Positions 1 to 8,682 of a DNA stretch of 64,000 bases are shown here, one piece after another; the first letter of the stretch is position 1, and every line of letters begins with the position of its first letter. A model generated the notes under the pieces. That model did no database searches and had not been told where the DNA came from. It saw only the letters and a program-made list of their open reading frames with translations. The stretch covers positions 1,356,577 to 1,420,576 of the forward strand of contig NZ_JABEKV010000001.1 in assembly GCF_013283645.1 (NCBI RefSeq), written 5' to 3'. The DNA is from Sinorhizobium psoraleae. GTDB taxonomy: Bacteria > Pseudomonadota > Alphaproteobacteria > Rhizobiales > Rhizobiaceae. Made by a program: the position numbers and the translations under genes.

Positions 1-1
1 A

Positions 2-703
2 AGCGTACTTTGCGTGATGGGACCGAAGGCGCGCGAGCTGATGCAGAAGGTCAGCCCCAACGACTTCTCCAATCAGGCGCATCCTTTCGCTACGGCGCGC
101 GAAATCGAAATCGGCATGGGGCTCGCCCGCGCCCACCGCGTCACCTATGTCGGCGAGCTCGGCTGGGAACTCTACGTCTCTACCGACCAGGCGGCGCATG
201 TGTTCGAAACGCTGGAAGCGGCAGGTGGCGACATGGGGCTCAAGCTCTGCGGTCTTCACACGCTCGACAGCTGCCGGATCGAGAAGGCGTTCCGCCATTT
301 CGGCCACGACATCACCGACGAGGATCATGTGCTCGAAGCCGGCCTTGGCTTTGCGGTGAAGCAGGACAAGGGCGATTTCATGGGCCGGGAAGCAGTGCTC
401 GCCAAGGCGAACAAGGGGCTGTCACGCCGGCTGGTGCAGTTCCGGCTTGCCGACCCGGAGCCGCTGCTCTTCCACAACGAAGCGATTGTCCGCGATGGCG
501 AGATCGTCGGCACGATCACGTCTGGCAATTACGGCCACTATCTCGGTGGCGCGGTCGGTCTTGGTTACGTGTCCTGCGAGGGAGAGAGCGAGGCGGATGT
601 GCTCAGGTCGAGTTACGAGATCGAAATCGCCGGAACGCGCGTCAAGGCCGAGGCTTCGCTGAAGGCCATGTATGATCCGAAGGCGGAGCGGGTCCGGGCC
701 TGA
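2..703 (+). CDS. GcvT-type aminomethyltransferase domain, C-terminal part of a demethylating (dimethylglycine/sarcosine dehydrogenase-like) oxidoreductase; 5' truncated
   Basis: The frame is open from the window edge, so the N-terminus is missing. The visible part is a tetrahydrofolate-binding GcvT fold: YVGELGWELYV, then LDSCRIEKAFRHFGHDI and the C-terminal barrel with GTITSGNYGHYLGGAVGLGYV. In rhizobia this module is often the C-terminal half of FAD-dependent dimethylglycine or sarcosine dehydrogenases, which move a methyl carbon from N-methylglycines to tetrahydrofolate. The missing part probably carries the FAD domain, but a stand-alone GcvT cannot be excluded from what is visible. It precedes an MttB-family gene on the same strand, consistent with a methylated-amine theme. 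Confidence 0.8.
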   Translation, partial: SVLCVMGPKARELMQKVSPNDFSNQAHPFATAREIEIGMGLARAHRVTYVGELGWELYVSTDQAAHVFETLEAAGGDMGLKLCGLHTLDSCRIEKAFRHFGHDITDEDHVLEAGLGFAVKQDKGDFMGREAVLAKANKGLSRRLVQFRLADPEPLLFHNEAIVRDGEIVGTITSGNYGHYLGGAVGLGYVSCEGESEADVLRSSYEIEIAGTRVKAEASLKAMYDPKAERVRA

Positions 704-715
704 AAATGGACCGCC

Positions 716-832
716 CATCATCCGCCTGCCGGCACCTTCTCCCCGTTTTGACGGGGAGAAGGGAGATGCCGCGCCGTCCAGCCCCTTCTCCCTCGCGTGC
801 GGGGAGAGGGTTAGTCTTCGGTTAAAACCCGA
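716..832. repeat. RIME-type palindromic intergenic repeat (copy 1)
   Basis: Begins CATCATCCGCCTGCCGGCAC and contains two hairpins: CTTCTCCCCGTTTTGACGGGGAGAAG, and a second around CTCTCCC/GGGGAGAGGG. The same modules recur near 12.96, 31.65, 33.35, 42.54 and 47.06 kb. It matches the description of the Rhizobium-specific intergenic mosaic element RIME1, recognised from memory. It lies between the truncated GcvT gene and the MttB-family gene. Confidence 0.85.
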
Positions 833-895
833 GGAGAGGGACAAATCCGCCGGCAAGCGCGAGCGGCAAAGAGCTATGGCGCCATTGGGAGATGA

Positions 896-2443
896 ATGAT
901 GGCTGACGAATGCGCAGTTGCGGTTTCGAGACGGTCAGGCGGACGGGCAGCGCGCGTGGCGCTTCGCTCCGCACCGCTTGCGGAAAACATCCGGCCGGTG
1001 CGACCGGGCCTTCCCGGCGGCCAGTACAAGCCTCTGAGCGAGGCGAATGTCCAGCGCATCCATGAAGCGGCGCTTGATGCGCTGGAGCAGATCGGGCTTG
1101 CCAATGCGCCGAAATCCGGCATTGAGATCATGACCGACGCCGGCGCTGTTCTCGGCGATGATGGGCGCATCCGCTTTCCCCGCGCGCTGGTCGAGGACAT
1201 GCTGGCCATTGCCGCCCGCGACATCACGCTTCATGCCCGCGATCCGAAGCAGGATCTCGAGCTAAGCGGCACGCGGGTCTACTACGGCACCGCCGGTGCG
1301 GCGGTTCACGTCGTCGATGTCGAGAAGCGGGAATACCGCGAGTCGACTGCCAAGGACCTGCTGAACGCCGCCCAGCTCGTTCACCATCTCGACAATGTCC
1401 ACTTCTTCCAGCGGGCAATGGTGTGCCGGGACATTCCCGATAACTTCCTGATGGACATCAATACGCTCTATGCCTGTTGCGCCGGAACGACGAAGCATGT
1501 CGGCACCAGCTTTTCCGATCCGTCGCATGTCGAGGGCTGTTTCGACCTGATCCATATGATCGCCGGCGGAGAGGACAAGTGGCGGGCGCGGCCCTTCGTT
1601 TCCAATTCCAACTGCTTCGTCGTGCCGCCGATGAAATTCGCCGAGGAAAGCTGCATCACCATGGAGGCCTGCATCCGCGGCGGCATGCCGGTGCTCCTGC
1701 TTTCGGCAGGGCAGGCGGGCGCGACTGCGCCGGCGCCGCTTGCGACCGCGATCGTGCAGGCGGTTGCCGAATGCCTGGCGGGTGTCGTCTACGTCAATGC
1801 CATGTCGCCCGGCCATCCGGCGATCTTCGGCACTTGGCCTTTCGTTTCGGACTTGAGGACAGGGGCGATGTCGGGTGGTTCCGGCGAGCAGGCGCTGCTG
1901 ACGGCCGGCTGCGCGCAGATGCACCAGTTCTATCGCCTGCCGGGCGGGGCCGCCGCCGGCATCGCTGACGCGAAGCTGCCGGACATGCAGGCCGGCTGGG
2001 AGCAGGCGATCTCCAACGTCATGGCGGGACTTTCCGGCCTCAACATGGTCTACGAAGCCGTCGGCATGCATGCCTCGCTTCTCGGCTTCTGTCTGGAATC
2101 GCTGGTGCTCGGCGACGACCTGCTCGGTCAGGTGCAGCGCTGCATCCGCGGCATCGACGTCACTGAGGATTCGGTTTCGCTCGAAACCATGCGCTCCGTC
2201 TGCCTCGACGGTCCCGGTCACTATCTCGGTCACCCGCAGACGCTCGGGCTGATGCAGACCGAGTATATCTATCCGGCGGTCGCTGATCGCACGAGCCCGA
2301 AGGAGTGGGTCGAGATCGGCCGTCCGGACCTTGTCGCCCGCGCGATCGAGAGAAAGAACCGCATTCTGTCGGAAGCGGCACCTTCGGTGATCGCGCCGGA
2401 GATCGATCGGGCGATCCGCGAAAAGTTCAGGATCTATTGCTGA
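896..2443 (+). CDS. Trimethylamine methyltransferase (MttB/MtgB) superfamily protein, non-pyrrolysine type
   Basis: A 515-residue protein with the MttB-family TIM-barrel features, including SNSNCFVVPPMKFAEESC, a glycine-rich GAMSGGSGEQALLTAG segment and GPGHYLGHPQTL near the C-terminus. The frame has no internal amber codon, so this is the pyrrolysine-free branch. Characterised members of that branch demethylate quaternary amines such as glycine betaine with a corrinoid protein. No corrinoid protein is visible here, so the substrate and methyl acceptor are open. A Shine-Dalgarno GGGAG lies just before two tandem ATGs (896 and 899); either could start the protein. The partial demethylase gene upstream on the same strand supports a role in betaine or methylamine use. 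Confidence 0.85.
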   Translation: MMADECAVAVSRRSGGRAARVALRSAPLAENIRPVRPGLPGGQYKPLSEANVQRIHEAALDALEQIGLANAPKSGIEIMTDAGAVLGDDGRIRFPRALVEDMLAIAARDITLHARDPKQDLELSGTRVYYGTAGAAVHVVDVEKREYRESTAKDLLNAAQLVHHLDNVHFFQRAMVCRDIPDNFLMDINTLYACCAGTTKHVGTSFSDPSHVEGCFDLIHMIAGGEDKWRARPFVSNSNCFVVPPMKFAEESCITMEACIRGGMPVLLLSAGQAGATAPAPLATAIVQAVAECLAGVVYVNAMSPGHPAIFGTWPFVSDLRTGAMSGGSGEQALLTAGCAQMHQFYRLPGGAAAGIADAKLPDMQAGWEQAISNVMAGLSGLNMVYEAVGMHASLLGFCLESLVLGDDLLGQVQRCIRGIDVTEDSVSLETMRSVCLDGPGHYLGHPQTLGLMQTEYIYPAVADRTSPKEWVEIGRPDLVARAIERKNRILSEAAPSVIAPEIDRAIREKFRIYC

Positions 2444-2505
2444 CGACACTGATGCAGCGCGGTTCCGTTTTCGAGTTGAAGACGGAACCGGGGGGACATT
2501 CGAGA

Positions 2506-3000
2506 TCAGCCTCGGCGGTCGAAATGCGTCCTGAGCGTCACATGCGTCTGGACGGTGGCGACACCCGGAATCGTGGCAATCTTTCGCCGGATCGTGTCGA
2601 GTTCGCCGTTGGACTCGCATTCGACCAGCAGCATCAGATCCGTTGCGCCTGCGAGCGACCAGCAACTGACGACATGCGGCATGCCGGAAAGATGCGGCAC
2701 GACATGGTCGCAATTCTTGCCCGGCTGGAAGGCGACGGCGACAAGCGCCCGCACGACCGGCGATTTGTCCTCCTGACCGAGGCGGATCGTATAGCCCGCA
2801 ACGACGCCCTTCGCCTCGAGCCGGCGAAGCCGCTCGTGCGTGGCGCTGCGCGAAAGACCGGCATGGCGGGCAAGCGCGACAAGGCTCTGGCGTGAATCCT
2901 TTCGCAGGGCGGCAATCAATAGCCGGTCCTTTTCATCGAGTTCAGTCAAATCGTCGTCCCCTGCCGTTGTTGCCGGACGAATGTCCGGCCCAGGCAGCAT
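2506..3000 (-). CDS. Lrp/AsnC-family transcriptional regulator
   Basis: Has the typical Lrp layout. An N-terminal winged HTH contains LDEKDRLLIAALRKDSRQS and HAGLSRSATHERLRRLEAKG; a C-terminal RAM/ACT-like domain contains VSCWSLAGATDLMLLVEC and VQTHVTLRTHF. Such proteins form dimers to octamers and respond to amino acids. The ATG at 3000 gives 164 residues. A TTG at 2949, preceded by AGGGGACGACGAT and starting directly at the usual family N-terminus (147 residues), is an equally credible start. It is divergent from the isochorismatase-like gene with only 60 bp between them, so control of that gene and of itself is likely (inference). Confidence 0.88.
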   Translation of the reverse strand: MLPGPDIRPATTAGDDDLTELDEKDRLLIAALRKDSRQSLVALARHAGLSRSATHERLRRLEAKGVVAGYTIRLGQEDKSPVVRALVAVAFQPGKNCDHVVPHLSGMPHVVSCWSLAGATDLMLLVECESNGELDTIRRKIATIPGVATVQTHVTLRTHFDRRG

Positions 3001-3060
3001 CGTGCTGAGTGAAACCGGACGATAGGGCAGTTACGGTTCGGGAACAACGAAGGAGCTTGA

Positions 3061-3648
3061 ATGATGAACAGCTTGAAATTGCCCGACAATGCCGTCCTGC
3101 TACCGATCGACATGCAGCAGGCCTTTGACGCCGCGCCGTGGCCGCCGCGCTGGAACGATCGCGTCGACGAGAACGGTCTTGCGCTTCTTGCCGCCTGGCG
3201 CGCCGCCAAACGGCCGATCATCCATGTCCGCCATGACAGCGTCGAGGAAGGATCGACACTTCGTCCGGACCGGCCGGGCAATGCATTCCGCGCGGGGTTC
3301 GGTCCGAAGGGCGAGGAGCCGCTCGTGACCAAGAGCGTCAACGCCGCTTTCATCGGCACCGACCTCGACTTGCGGCTCCGGCGTCTCGGCGCCAATACTG
3401 TCGTGCTTTTCGGCATCTCCACGGACATGTGTGTTTCGACATCGGTACGGGTGGGCGCCAATATGGGTTATCGCATGATCCTGGTGGAGGATGCCTGCGA
3501 CTGCTTCGATCTGCCGGACGGCGCGGGCGGCGTGGTTCCCGCGCGCGATATCCATCGCGCGCATGTGGCGACGCTGAGGGCGGAATTCGCTTCGGTCGTG
3601 ACGACGGGCGAATTGCTTGCGACGCTCGGCCCTGCCGTGGCTGCGTGA
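3061..3648 (+). CDS. Isochorismatase-like cysteine hydrolase
   Basis: This 195-residue protein has the isochorismatase/nicotinamidase fold and its three catalytic residues: Asp17 (LPIDMQQAF), Lys91 (VTKSVNAAF) and Cys124 (GISTDMCVSTS), in the usual order and spacing. Family members hydrolyse amide, N-carbamoyl or ester bonds, for example nicotinamide, N-carbamoylsarcosine or isochorismate. The substrate cannot be named from sequence. The nearby demethylase genes make N-carbamoylsarcosine-type substrates conceivable, but that is speculation. A good ribosome site, AAGGAG, lies 6-7 bases before the ATG. It is divergent from the Lrp/AsnC gene. Confidence 0.85.
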   Translation: MMNSLKLPDNAVLLPIDMQQAFDAAPWPPRWNDRVDENGLALLAAWRAAKRPIIHVRHDSVEEGSTLRPDRPGNAFRAGFGPKGEEPLVTKSVNAAFIGTDLDLRLRRLGANTVVLFGISTDMCVSTSVRVGANMGYRMILVEDACDCFDLPDGAGGVVPARDIHRAHVATLRAEFASVVTTGELLATLGPAVAA

Positions 3649-3693
3649 CGGTCGGCTTCAACGAATTTCGCGCTTCACAGGCACTCTCCAGGG

Positions 3694-4212
3694 CTAACGG
3701 GTCGCCGTACCTCTCACCTGGCTTATCTCGTAGGTCCATTTCGGCGCGGTGGGTGCCTCTCCGTCCCGGAACGGGAAGGTGAGGAACGTCTCGAAGGGGC
3801 GGCTCTGGCCGCCCGGCACTCGGACGAGGATGAGCGCCGTGTCGTCGCCGATCCGCTCGCAGGTACCGCCGGGGCAGTCTTCGAGGGTGACGGTGAGCCG
3901 GAAATATTCAAGCGAGAGAGCGGAGCTGTTGCGAACGGTGCCGCGGACACGATAGCTCCGCTCGGACTGGTTGCGTTCGAAGCTCACGCCCTCAAGCGCG
4001 ACGTCGTTGGCCGTGAGGCCGGCAGGGCGGGTTGGCTGTGGCGCCGGCGGTTGCTGATTGCCGCGCTCGCTCAGCCAGATCACGAAGGCGATGGTCAGGC
4101 CGAGGGCGACGGCGATTGACAGGACCAGTTCGGCCCGGTTGCGAAAGCGGCTGTATCGGGCCGCGAGATATACGACCGCCACCGCGACCAGCAGCACAAT
4201 CAACCACAGCAT
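3694..4212 (-). CDS. Hypothetical membrane-anchored protein
   Basis: A 172-residue protein with two N-terminal hydrophobic segments (residues about 1-18 and 29-46). A Pro-rich linker (QQPPAPQPTRPAG) follows, then a beta-rich soluble domain likely exposed to the periplasm, with a Cys pair in EDCPGGTCERIG. I do not recognise a named family; similar small proteins occur in rhizobia. The start is supported by GAGGAG upstream of the ATG. It shares its strand with the siderophore operon that ends upstream of it in transcription order, but a 156-bp gap makes co-transcription uncertain. Confidence 0.7.
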   Translation of the reverse strand: MLWLIVLLVAVAVVYLAARYSRFRNRAELVLSIAVALGLTIAFVIWLSERGNQQPPAPQPTRPAGLTANDVALEGVSFERNQSERSYRVRGTVRNSSALSLEYFRLTVTLEDCPGGTCERIGDDTALILVRVPGGQSRPFETFLTFPFRDGEAPTAPKWTYEISQVRGTATR

Positions 4213-4368
4213 GGAGCTCCTCCTCGCGGAACCTTATATGGCGTCGAGCGCACCTGGCAATTGCCAGGCGCTCGCATCCGCTCGGAGGAAGAGAACTCGA
4301 ACAAGATGCCTTGGAATCAACGCGCTAGGCGCCGCTGCCTTCGCGCTCTTTTCCGGCCGCAGGCCGTG

Positions 4369-5508
4369 CTATTTTCTCGTCTTCAGGCTGATCCAGTAGC
4401 TGCCCTCGAATGGGACCGCGGCGAAGCGGGTGTTGATTTCCGCAAGGCTCGCCGCCGGATCGACATCCGGAAAAAGGTCCGGGCGCAGCCAGGAGGCGAA
4501 GGCTTCCGCTGCGAGGACGTTCAGCGGCACGGCATTGAAGAAATTCCAGAGGCCATGGACGCGGCCGTTGCGGACCGCTGCGGTGCTCGTCATCACCGGC
4601 GTCGTCACCGCTTCCGCCAGGGTCCGCTCGGCATCTTCCGACTTCACGCCGGGACCGATGGAGAAGCCGCTGTATTTTCCGCCCGGCGAGGAGGTGGCGA
4701 TGTAGACATCGGGATTTTCGGCCATGATCGCTTCCGCGTTGACCATGCCGCCCGGGCGGGGCAGCTTTCCTTCGACGATATTACGGCTGCCGGTAATGCT
4801 GACGAATTCGCCGAGGCCGCCGACGCCATAGGCCCAGCAACAGGCGGCTGCACCGGGGAACGCTTCCATGAGCACCGTCGGTCCCGGCTCGGAATGCTTC
4901 GCAACCCGTTCGCGAATGCGGGCGATGCGCTCTTCATAGAAGCGGGCGAAATCTTCGGCCTGCTTCTCTCGCTCGAAGATCTTGCCGAGCAGGCGCATGT
5001 TGCCGGCGGTGTTCTTCAAGGGGTCGCCGTTGAAGTCCACGACGACCACCGGCACGCCGACGTTTTCGAGATATTCGATCGCACGCTTGCCCGCTTCCGT
5101 GTCGGCTTGCCAATTGGCAAGGATCGCGAGATCGGCCTTGAGCGTCAGGAGCGCCTCGAAGGACAGGCCGGCTCCGCTGCCGTCATCGATCAACGGTACC
5201 TCTGCGAGCCTCGGGAACTTGCGGACGAAGCTTTCGTAGATTTCCGGATTGTCGTTCTTCATGTCACCCGACCAGCCGGCGAGGAGGCTTACGGGATCCG
5301 GATGGATGAGCGAAAGGGCGACAAGATTGAAACCGCTGCCGAGCAGAACCGCCTTGGGTGGGGCCGGAATCGTCACTTGCCGGCCAACCGCATCGGTGAC
5401 GGTCATGGGCCATTGGGCATCCGCACGGGCGGCAAGGCAGAACAGTGTCATCGACAGAAGTGCGATGGCCCGGACGATGGTCACAAAGCGGAAATTAGGG
5501 CGAGACAA
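4369..5508 (-). CDS. fhuP: Periplasmic iron-siderophore (hydroxamate) binding protein, FhuP-like
   Basis: A 379-residue class III (FhuD/BtuF-like) periplasmic binding protein. It has a signal peptide (IVRAIALLSMTLFCLAARADA), the family start MTVTDAVGRQVTIPAPPKAV, and a C-terminal lobe with NAEAIMAENPDVYIATSSPG. It would bind ferric siderophore in the periplasm for an ABC permease. No permease or ATPase gene is adjacent, so it must use one encoded elsewhere. The start is a TTG directly after the fhuF stop codon, with AAAGGAA 6-7 bases upstream; an internal GTG at 5484 also gives a workable signal peptide. Third gene of the fhuA2-fhuF-fhuP operon, matching the S. meliloti order as I recall it. 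Confidence 0.88.
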   Translation of the reverse strand: MSRPNFRFVTIVRAIALLSMTLFCLAARADAQWPMTVTDAVGRQVTIPAPPKAVLLGSGFNLVALSLIHPDPVSLLAGWSGDMKNDNPEIYESFVRKFPRLAEVPLIDDGSGAGLSFEALLTLKADLAILANWQADTEAGKRAIEYLENVGVPVVVVDFNGDPLKNTAGNMRLLGKIFEREKQAEDFARFYEERIARIRERVAKHSEPGPTVLMEAFPGAAACCWAYGVGGLGEFVSITGSRNIVEGKLPRPGGMVNAEAIMAENPDVYIATSSPGGKYSGFSIGPGVKSEDAERTLAEAVTTPVMTSTAAVRNGRVHGLWNFFNAVPLNVLAAEAFASWLRPDLFPDVDPAASLAEINTRFAAVPFEGSYWISLKTRK

Positions 5509-6264
5509 CTATTGTTTCCTTTGGCTGGGAAGGGCGCAAAGACTGCCGCAACTTGGGATGCCGGGGAGAAGGTATCGCAGGCAGCAGATCTTGCGTCGGC
5601 AGACGCGCGTCCCATCCTCTTCCTCGTGGCGCAGGCAATCGAAGAAGGGGTTGGGCGCGCCGCTCGGCATCAGGCGGCAGCCGACCATGGCATCGGCCTG
5701 ATCGCTCAAGGGCTCGGTTCCGGCGGTGCGGAGCGCATAGTCGATATAGACCGCGGCATTGTTCCAGGCGAGCCTGGGTGAAATCCCGCCGACGGTCTTC
5801 AGATGGCTGACGACCCTGGCGAGATGTCCTTCCATCAACGGAGCCAGCACGGAGAAAATCTCCCGCTGGTCGTCATCCCGCCAGTCGCCGGGCGTCGCGA
5901 CGCCGAAGGCGCGGGGGAGGCCGTCGGCCGAAAGCGCCACCGTCATCTCGTCGAAGCCGACGGGCAGTGTCTGATGATCCAGCACCCGCGCGACGACATA
6001 GGGGATGGTGAGACAGGAGAAATAATAGAGCGACCACATGGACGCGACGGCACGCCGGTCGGTACCGTGCGAGGTCTCCGCATAGGTCGCAAGCGCTCGC
6101 TCGAAGGCGCCCGACGCGAAAAACGTAGTCAGGGGAATGCCGTCGGAGAGGTCTTCCGCCAGCATCATCTTCTCGTTGCACCAGGCATGGGGACCGGCAA
6201 AGGCCGCCGATAGGAGCTTTGCCCCGCCGGATTCCGTCATGCTCGCATGCCCGCCCGTTGCCAT
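5509..6264 (-). CDS. fhuF: Siderophore-iron reductase FhuF ([2Fe-2S])
   Basis: A 251-residue protein ending in the FhuF iron-sulfur signature C-C-x10-C-x2-C (CCLRYLLPGIPSCGSLC), which ligates the 2Fe-2S cluster. FhuF reduces cytoplasmic ferric hydroxamate siderophores to release Fe(II). Its ATG at 6264 lies 4 bp after the receptor stop and its stop abuts the fhuP start, so the three genes are translationally linked. Two further Cys (in FFDCLRHEEEDGTRVCRR) precede the cluster motif. Family assignment is firm; hydroxamate specificity is inferred from the neighbours. Confidence 0.92.
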   Translation of the reverse strand: MATGGHASMTESGGAKLLSAAFAGPHAWCNEKMMLAEDLSDGIPLTTFFASGAFERALATYAETSHGTDRRAVASMWSLYYFSCLTIPYVVARVLDHQTLPVGFDEMTVALSADGLPRAFGVATPGDWRDDDQREIFSVLAPLMEGHLARVVSHLKTVGGISPRLAWNNAAVYIDYALRTAGTEPLSDQADAMVGCRLMPSGAPNPFFDCLRHEEEDGTRVCRRKICCLRYLLPGIPSCGSLCALPSQRKQ

Positions 6265-6268
6265 GGTA

Positions 6269-8467
6269 CTACCAGTTGTAGCGCAGCGAGCCGATGACGG
6301 TGCGGCCCTGGTCGCGATAGCAGAACCCGGCCGAGCAGACGGGCTCGCGCCGGTCGAAAAGATTGGTGGCGTTCACCTGAAGCCGCAGGCCGTCGTACTT
6401 CTCGTCAAGCGCGGCGAAGTCGTAGTGCACCGCGGCATCGAAAAGGACACGCCCGGAATTGCGGATAGTGTTCGCGTCGTTGCCGTAGCTCGATCCAATG
6501 AACCGAGCGCCTGCGCCGAAGCCCAACCCGGCACCCGGACCATCTTCCGGCAGCGTGTAGTCGGCCCAGATCGCCGCCATGTGGCGCGGGACGGAGGAGA
6601 CGTAATTCCCGACCGTGCCTGCCGGGCCCTGAATGATCTTCATATCGGTGTAGGAGTAGGCGGCAGTAAGTGAAAGGCCATTGTCGAGGCTCGTGTTCGC
6701 CTCGATCTCGAAGCCGCGCGAGCGCAGCTTGCCGCGCTGCACCTGGATATTTGCCGGGCCCGAAGGCAGGTTGACGACCTCGTAGTACAGCCCGTTCTTC
6801 TGGTCGATATTGAACAAGGCGGCGGAGATCAGCGTGTTGCTGTTCGGCAAAAGCCATTTGACGCCGATTTCCTCCTGGCTGCTTTCCGTCGGCTTGAATG
6901 GCTGGTTCGTTTCCAGGTTGAGGCCGGCATTCGGCGCGAAGGCCGTCGAGTAGCTGATATAGGGCGCAAGGCCAAAATCGGTCTCATAGGTCAAGCCGAT
7001 GCGGCCGGAGAATTCCTTGTCCGTCTGAGACACTGTGGTGAGCGTGTCCGTCAGCAGGTCGGTCGTATCTGTATCGGACGAGACCCAATCGTAGCGACCG
7101 CCGATCGTCAGCGTCCAGGCGTCGTAGCGGATCTGGTCCTGCAGATAGGTGCCGACCTGCCACTGGTCCTGTACGACGCGCGTTTGGAAGTCTATCGGAG
7201 CGACGGCATCGCCGCGTGTGGGGTTCTTCGTGTCGAGCGGCGGCGAGACGCCGCGACCGTCGAGCGAGCGCCAGCGCAGTTTGGTGAAGTCGACGCCGGT
7301 AAGCAGCGTGTGGTCGAGGGCGCCCGTTTCGAAGTTCGATTCGAGCTGGTTGTCGATCACAATGGCGTTCAGTCGCTCGTCGAACGTTCCGGCGCTGCGG
7401 TCGATAAGCGTCGGATCGACAGCATTAGGCGCATAGGCGAAGGCCCAATCGGCATCGATGTTCAGCGTGGACACGCGTGCATTCTGACGGAAGACGAACG
7501 TGTCGTTGAACCGATGCTCGAATTCATAGCCAACCCGGCCTTGCGTCTGTATCGAGTCGTTGAAGGCGGGATTGCCGGCGAAGAAGTCCGTCACCTTGCC
7601 CGTGGTGGTATCGTAGTAGTAGGCCGCCGTGCCGCCGGTCTTGGTGCGCGAATACTCACCGAGAATGGTAAGGCTGGTGTCCTCGTCCGGCTTCCAGGTG
7701 AAGGCGGGCGCGATATAGGCGCGATCGTCCGGAACACCGACTTGCTCCGTATCGGCATCGCGCAGGAGACCGGTCAGGCGGTAATAGACCGGATCGGTTT
7801 CATTGACCGGGCCGGAGAAATCGAACTGACCCTGATAACGATCGTGACTGCCGTATTGAACCTGCACCTCGCGCAACGTCTCTTCAGTTGGACGCTTGCT
7901 GATCAGGTTGAAAAGCCCTCCGGCTCCTGACGCACCATAGAGGGCCGAAGAGGGGCCGCGCAGGATTGATACGCCTTCCAGACCATAGGGTTCGGTCTTG
8001 AACAGCGATGAGCCCGCACCCGGCTGACGCAGGTTGTCGCGGAAAACGCCGGTATAAGTCACGTCGAAACCACGCACGGTAAAGCTGTCGAAGCGCGGGT
8101 CGAAGCCGTAGGCGCCGACACGCGTGCCCGGCGTATAGGCGAGCGTTTCGAGCAGCGTCTGCGGGTTGCGGTCCTTCAACTGCTGTTCCGTTACCGACGA
8201 GATCGACTGCGGCGTTTCAAGAAAGGGCGTGTCGACCTTGGCGCCAGTGGCGCTGCTGATGCCGACATAACCTTCCGCCGTGATGACGCCGCCGCTGCCG
8301 CCGTTGACGACCAGCGTTTCGAGCGCAGTCGAATCACCGCTGGACGTCGTCTCCTGCTGTGGTTCCTGTGCCTGCGCGGAGGCGACGAGAGCGAGGGCGG
8401 ACGTGCCGGCGAGGGCGGCGCGGACGAGCGGCAGGAGAAGGGTTCTCGTGGCGGGCATGCGATGCAA
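6269..8467 (-). CDS. fhuA2: TonB-dependent outer-membrane ferric-siderophore receptor
   Basis: A 732-residue receptor: signal peptide ending ALVASAQAQ; a TonB-box-like LETLVVNGG; a plug domain with TPQSISSVTEQQLKDRNPQ, RGFDVTYTGVF and ILRGPSSALYGASGAGGLFN; then a beta-barrel closing on the terminal aromatic (SLRYNW). This is the FhuA/FoxA-type siderophore receptor pattern. It is the first gene of the operon with fhuF and fhuP, which points to a hydroxamate such as ferrichrome or ferrioxamine. A TGA-N9-TCA iron box lies 31 bases upstream of the ATG. The symbol follows S. meliloti gene order from memory; the exact ligand is not determinable here. Confidence 0.88.
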   Translation of the reverse strand: MHRMPATRTLLLPLVRAALAGTSALALVASAQAQEPQQETTSSGDSTALETLVVNGGSGGVITAEGYVGISSATGAKVDTPFLETPQSISSVTEQQLKDRNPQTLLETLAYTPGTRVGAYGFDPRFDSFTVRGFDVTYTGVFRDNLRQPGAGSSLFKTEPYGLEGVSILRGPSSALYGASGAGGLFNLISKRPTEETLREVQVQYGSHDRYQGQFDFSGPVNETDPVYYRLTGLLRDADTEQVGVPDDRAYIAPAFTWKPDEDTSLTILGEYSRTKTGGTAAYYYDTTTGKVTDFFAGNPAFNDSIQTQGRVGYEFEHRFNDTFVFRQNARVSTLNIDADWAFAYAPNAVDPTLIDRSAGTFDERLNAIVIDNQLESNFETGALDHTLLTGVDFTKLRWRSLDGRGVSPPLDTKNPTRGDAVAPIDFQTRVVQDQWQVGTYLQDQIRYDAWTLTIGGRYDWVSSDTDTTDLLTDTLTTVSQTDKEFSGRIGLTYETDFGLAPYISYSTAFAPNAGLNLETNQPFKPTESSQEEIGVKWLLPNSNTLISAALFNIDQKNGLYYEVVNLPSGPANIQVQRGKLRSRGFEIEANTSLDNGLSLTAAYSYTDMKIIQGPAGTVGNYVSSVPRHMAAIWADYTLPEDGPGAGLGFGAGARFIGSSYGNDANTIRNSGRVLFDAAVHYDFAALDEKYDGLRLQVNATNLFDRREPVCSAGFCYRDQGRTVIGSLRYNW

Positions 8468-8498
8468 CTTTCTGATCGATAAGCGAAATCCTATAAGA

Positions 8499-8513
8499 TG
8501 AGCTATTCACTCA
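8499..8513 (-). promoter_or_regulatory. Iron-responsive operator (IRO/RirA box) of the fhuA2 operon
   Basis: Reads TGAGCTATTCACTCA, a perfect TGA-N9-TCA, 31 bases upstream of the receptor start codon in an AT-rich stretch. In Rhizobium and Sinorhizobium this motif is bound by the Fe-S repressor RirA when iron is sufficient. A second perfect copy lies upstream of the other TonB receptor gene (54410-54424). Confidence 0.75.
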
Positions 8514-8640
8514 TGTTTTTTGCTCGCGCAAGAGCCTTTCATGACTCAAAGAGTCATGTTTCCGGATTTGTGGGAAATCTGCAACAGGCGCGGCGGCGAA
8601 GCCTCGCTGGCTCACGTTGCTGAACTATCGATCAAGGCGA

Positions 8641-8682
8641 CAAAAGAATTGCCCTCCGGCCGTCTTTCGACGATCGAAGGGC
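8641..8682 (-). terminator. Rho-independent terminator of the ydc/patD-like operon
   Basis: On the minus strand a 14-bp stem (GCCCTTCGATCGTC pairing with GACGGCCGGAGGGC, with two G-U pairs and one mismatch) closes a GAAA tetraloop and is followed by AATTCTTTTG. It sits 57 bases after the dehydrogenase stop and before the fhuA2 promoter, separating the two operons. Confidence 0.75.

Noticed and set aside
896-2443. Pyrrolysine-containing trimethylamine methyltransferase
   Set aside because: No in-frame amber codon interrupts the gene, so it belongs to the non-pyrrolysine branch.
1262-2713. 483-codon minus-strand frame opposite the MttB-family gene
   Set aside because: Overlaps the MttB gene and part of the Lrp gene in another frame; no domain features.
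4261-5781. 506-codon open frame on the plus strand opposite fhuP and fhuF
   Set aside because: It lies antisense to two well-supported genes, with Arg/Gly/Asp-rich composition and no recognisable motif; typical of high-GC antisense frames.
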